DNA from: Bacillota bacterium
GTDB taxonomy: Bacteria; Bacillota; Proteinivoracia; UBA4975
Assembly (NCBI GenBank): GCA_012727415.1
Contig: JAAYHI010000115.1
Coordinates: forward strand, 1-13,205
Direction of reading: 5' to 3'
Length of the DNA: 13,205 nt
Part shown: positions 12,209 through 13,205 of the stretch, in pieces
Layout of the letters: each line of letters starts with the position of its first letter
How positions within the stretch are numbered: the first letter of the stretch is position 1
The notes under the pieces: model-generated
Database searches by the model: none
What the model was told of the DNA's origin: nothing
What the model saw: only the letters and a program-made list of their open reading frames with translations
Program-made: the position numbers and the translations under genes

Positions 12209-13205
12209 CACACCTGTCCGGTATTGCCGGCAAGAAATGTGAATTTATTGAGTTTCAATGCCGGCACCAGAAAACTGCTCCACAGCCCCCCAAAGAGCTT
12301 CACCTCGTCTCCGGTCATTTCTATGTTGTTAAAGGCCTCGGCAAGGTTTTGCACAAAGCGCAGGTCGGGGAGGGCAGCGGTAAGCTTGCCGTCTTCCACC
12401 AGCAGAGTGCCTCCCGCAGTGGTGCCGGTGATTACAGCTTCCCGGGAGTCCAGTACCGAGAGGCCATGGAAGCGCGAGACCAGGATTCCCCGCCGGGTGC
12501 TGGCAATCATGTCATCCAGCATGGCATTGCCGGCCTCCACCACCAAATGGCCTGGCCGGGGGGCAGCAATGCCCGGCGGCGGGCCGTGACCCGTGGAGAC
12601 GGTATTTAGCGCCGCAGCACTTCCGTTATCCAGACATACTCCCTGAATGATACCGCGATTGACCAGGCTAAACCTCTGTTTTGGCGTCCCCTCAAAATCA
12701 AAGGGCAACTGCAGCCCCCGGGGATCGAGACTGTCGTCCCAGACAGTCAGCTGTTCTGAAAAGAGCTTTTCCCCCAGTCGGGCAAAGGGGGTTCGCTGCT
12801 GGATAAAGGCCTTGCCGTCAAAGAAGATTGCGGCGGCTGCTTCCATCAGCCCTGCCACAGCCGCAGGTTCTAAGATGACAGTATATTCTCCCGCCGGCAG
12901 CGGCTGCTGCCTGTCTGAACTCTGGCATTTGGCGGCGGCAATAAGAAAAGTGCCCATGACATCCAGCATTTCTGCGTCGGGGTGGCAACAATAACCCCAG
13001 CCGCGGCCAGGGCCTGCGGCATTAGCTGCAGACAGCTCAAATTCAGCCAGAGCAGCCTTGGTATATGCTGCAACCCCCAGGGAGTTGACGAAGGCAATTT
13101 CGGCAACATGGGAAGTCAGGCTGCCGTCAACAACCAGGTTGGCCCTGCCTGCCAGGCTCCTTATCTCACTGAGCAGATTCTCCCGGTCCTGGGGATTTTG
13201 TTCCA
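12208..13205 (-). CDS. TldD/PmbA family protein, TldE-like (5' end outside window)
   Basis: TldD/TldE (PmbA) proteins form a complex that degrades or matures peptides. The minus-strand frame stays open from the TGA at 12208 to the right edge, giving 331 visible residues; an internal ATG at 12969 is not the start, because family-like sequence continues upstream (VAEIAFVNSLGVAAYTKAAL, then GRGWGYCCHPDAEML). The C-terminal half has the family pattern: FDFEGTPKQRFSLVNRGIIQ, NTVSTGHGPPPG, ASTRRGILVSRFHGLSVLD and FVQNLAEAFNNIEMTGDEV. The HExxxH zinc motif of the TldD subunit is not seen in the visible part, so I favour the non-catalytic TldE/PmbA side; a TldD gene could lie beyond the edge. It heads the visible run into cdaA (11-base gap) and glmM, which suggests one transcript. 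Confidence 0.85.
   Translation of the reverse strand, partial: EQNPQDRENLLSEIRSLAGRANLVVDGSLTSHVAEIAFVNSLGVAAYTKAALAEFELSAANAAGPGRGWGYCCHPDAEMLDVMGTFLIAAAKCQSSDRQQPLPAGEYTVILEPAAVAGLMEAAAAIFFDGKAFIQQRTPFARLGEKLFSEQLTVWDDSLDPRGLQLPFDFEGTPKQRFSLVNRGIIQGVCLDNGSAAALNTVSTGHGPPPGIAAPRPGHLVVEAGNAMLDDMIASTRRGILVSRFHGLSVLDSREAVITGTTAGGTLLVEDGKLTAALPDLRFVQNLAEAFNNIEMTGDEVKLFGGLWSSFLVPALKLNKFTFLAGNTGQV

Noticed and set aside
12870..13109. Minus-strand 79-codon open frame overlapping the right-edge gene
   Set aside because: The TldE-like frame continues through this region to the edge with family-like sequence, so this is a shadow.
1..13205. CRISPR arrays, tRNA or rRNA genes, complete insertion sequences
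   Set aside because: No regular repeat-spacer pattern, tRNA cloverleaf, rRNA segment or transposase frame was seen by eye on either strand.

Overview
The window looks like a piece of a Bacillota (Firmicutes) chromosome, most like an anaerobic, Clostridia-type lineage. Support comes from purine-rich Shine-Dalgarno (SD) sites before nearly every gene, frequent TTG and GTG starts, a cdaA-glmM cluster, a PadR plus DUF1700 (HAAS) pair, and GGGGACGG-type dispersed palindromes. Lineage is inferred; no rRNA or other marker is present.

Layout, left to right. (1) Positions 1-1266: an AT-richer block with the C-terminal part of an ImmA/IrrE-type zinc peptidase, probably the end of an Xre-ImmA fusion that starts outside the window. 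A PIN-domain toxin-like gene overlaps it by one base and is broken by a one-base frameshift. (2) 1321-2061: a monofunctional peptidoglycan glycosyltransferase (GT51). (3) 2187-4084: hflK and hflC, SPFH membrane proteins that modulate FtsH, coupled through a TTGA overlap. (4) 4091-5300, minus strand: a PadR-DUF1700 operon flanked by two copies of one dispersed palindromic repeat, one of them internally deleted. The intact copy also looks like the terminator of the next gene. (5) 5302-7176, minus strand: a leaderless GH5 glycosidase resembling the steryl-glucosidase/glucosylceramidase branch. (6) 7370-9982: a divergent SsuA/TauA-type ABC importer operon (lipoprotein, ATPase, permease) ending in a strong hairpin. 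(7) 10038-13205, minus strand: a TldE/PmbA-like protein (open at the right edge), then the c-di-AMP synthase cdaA, then glmM, tightly packed and overlapping.

How the genes work together: region 7 joins c-di-AMP synthesis to the entry step of UDP-GlcNAc and peptidoglycan synthesis, but lacks the cdaR (ybbR) gene that usually sits between cdaA and glmM. Regions 2 and 3 concern the envelope and membrane proteostasis. The GH5 gene and the ABC operon share a repeat-containing intergenic region.

I did not find a clearly new system. The best leads are the broken Xre-ImmA/PIN module, the repeat-bounded PadR-HAAS cassette, the bacterial GH5 beside an importer of unknown ligand, and the cdaR-less cdaA-glmM arrangement. 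Several starts were chosen from SD placement: hflC at TTG 3155, DUF1700 at 4844, GH5 at GTG 7176 and cdaA at 12196. Two genes run off the window ends.
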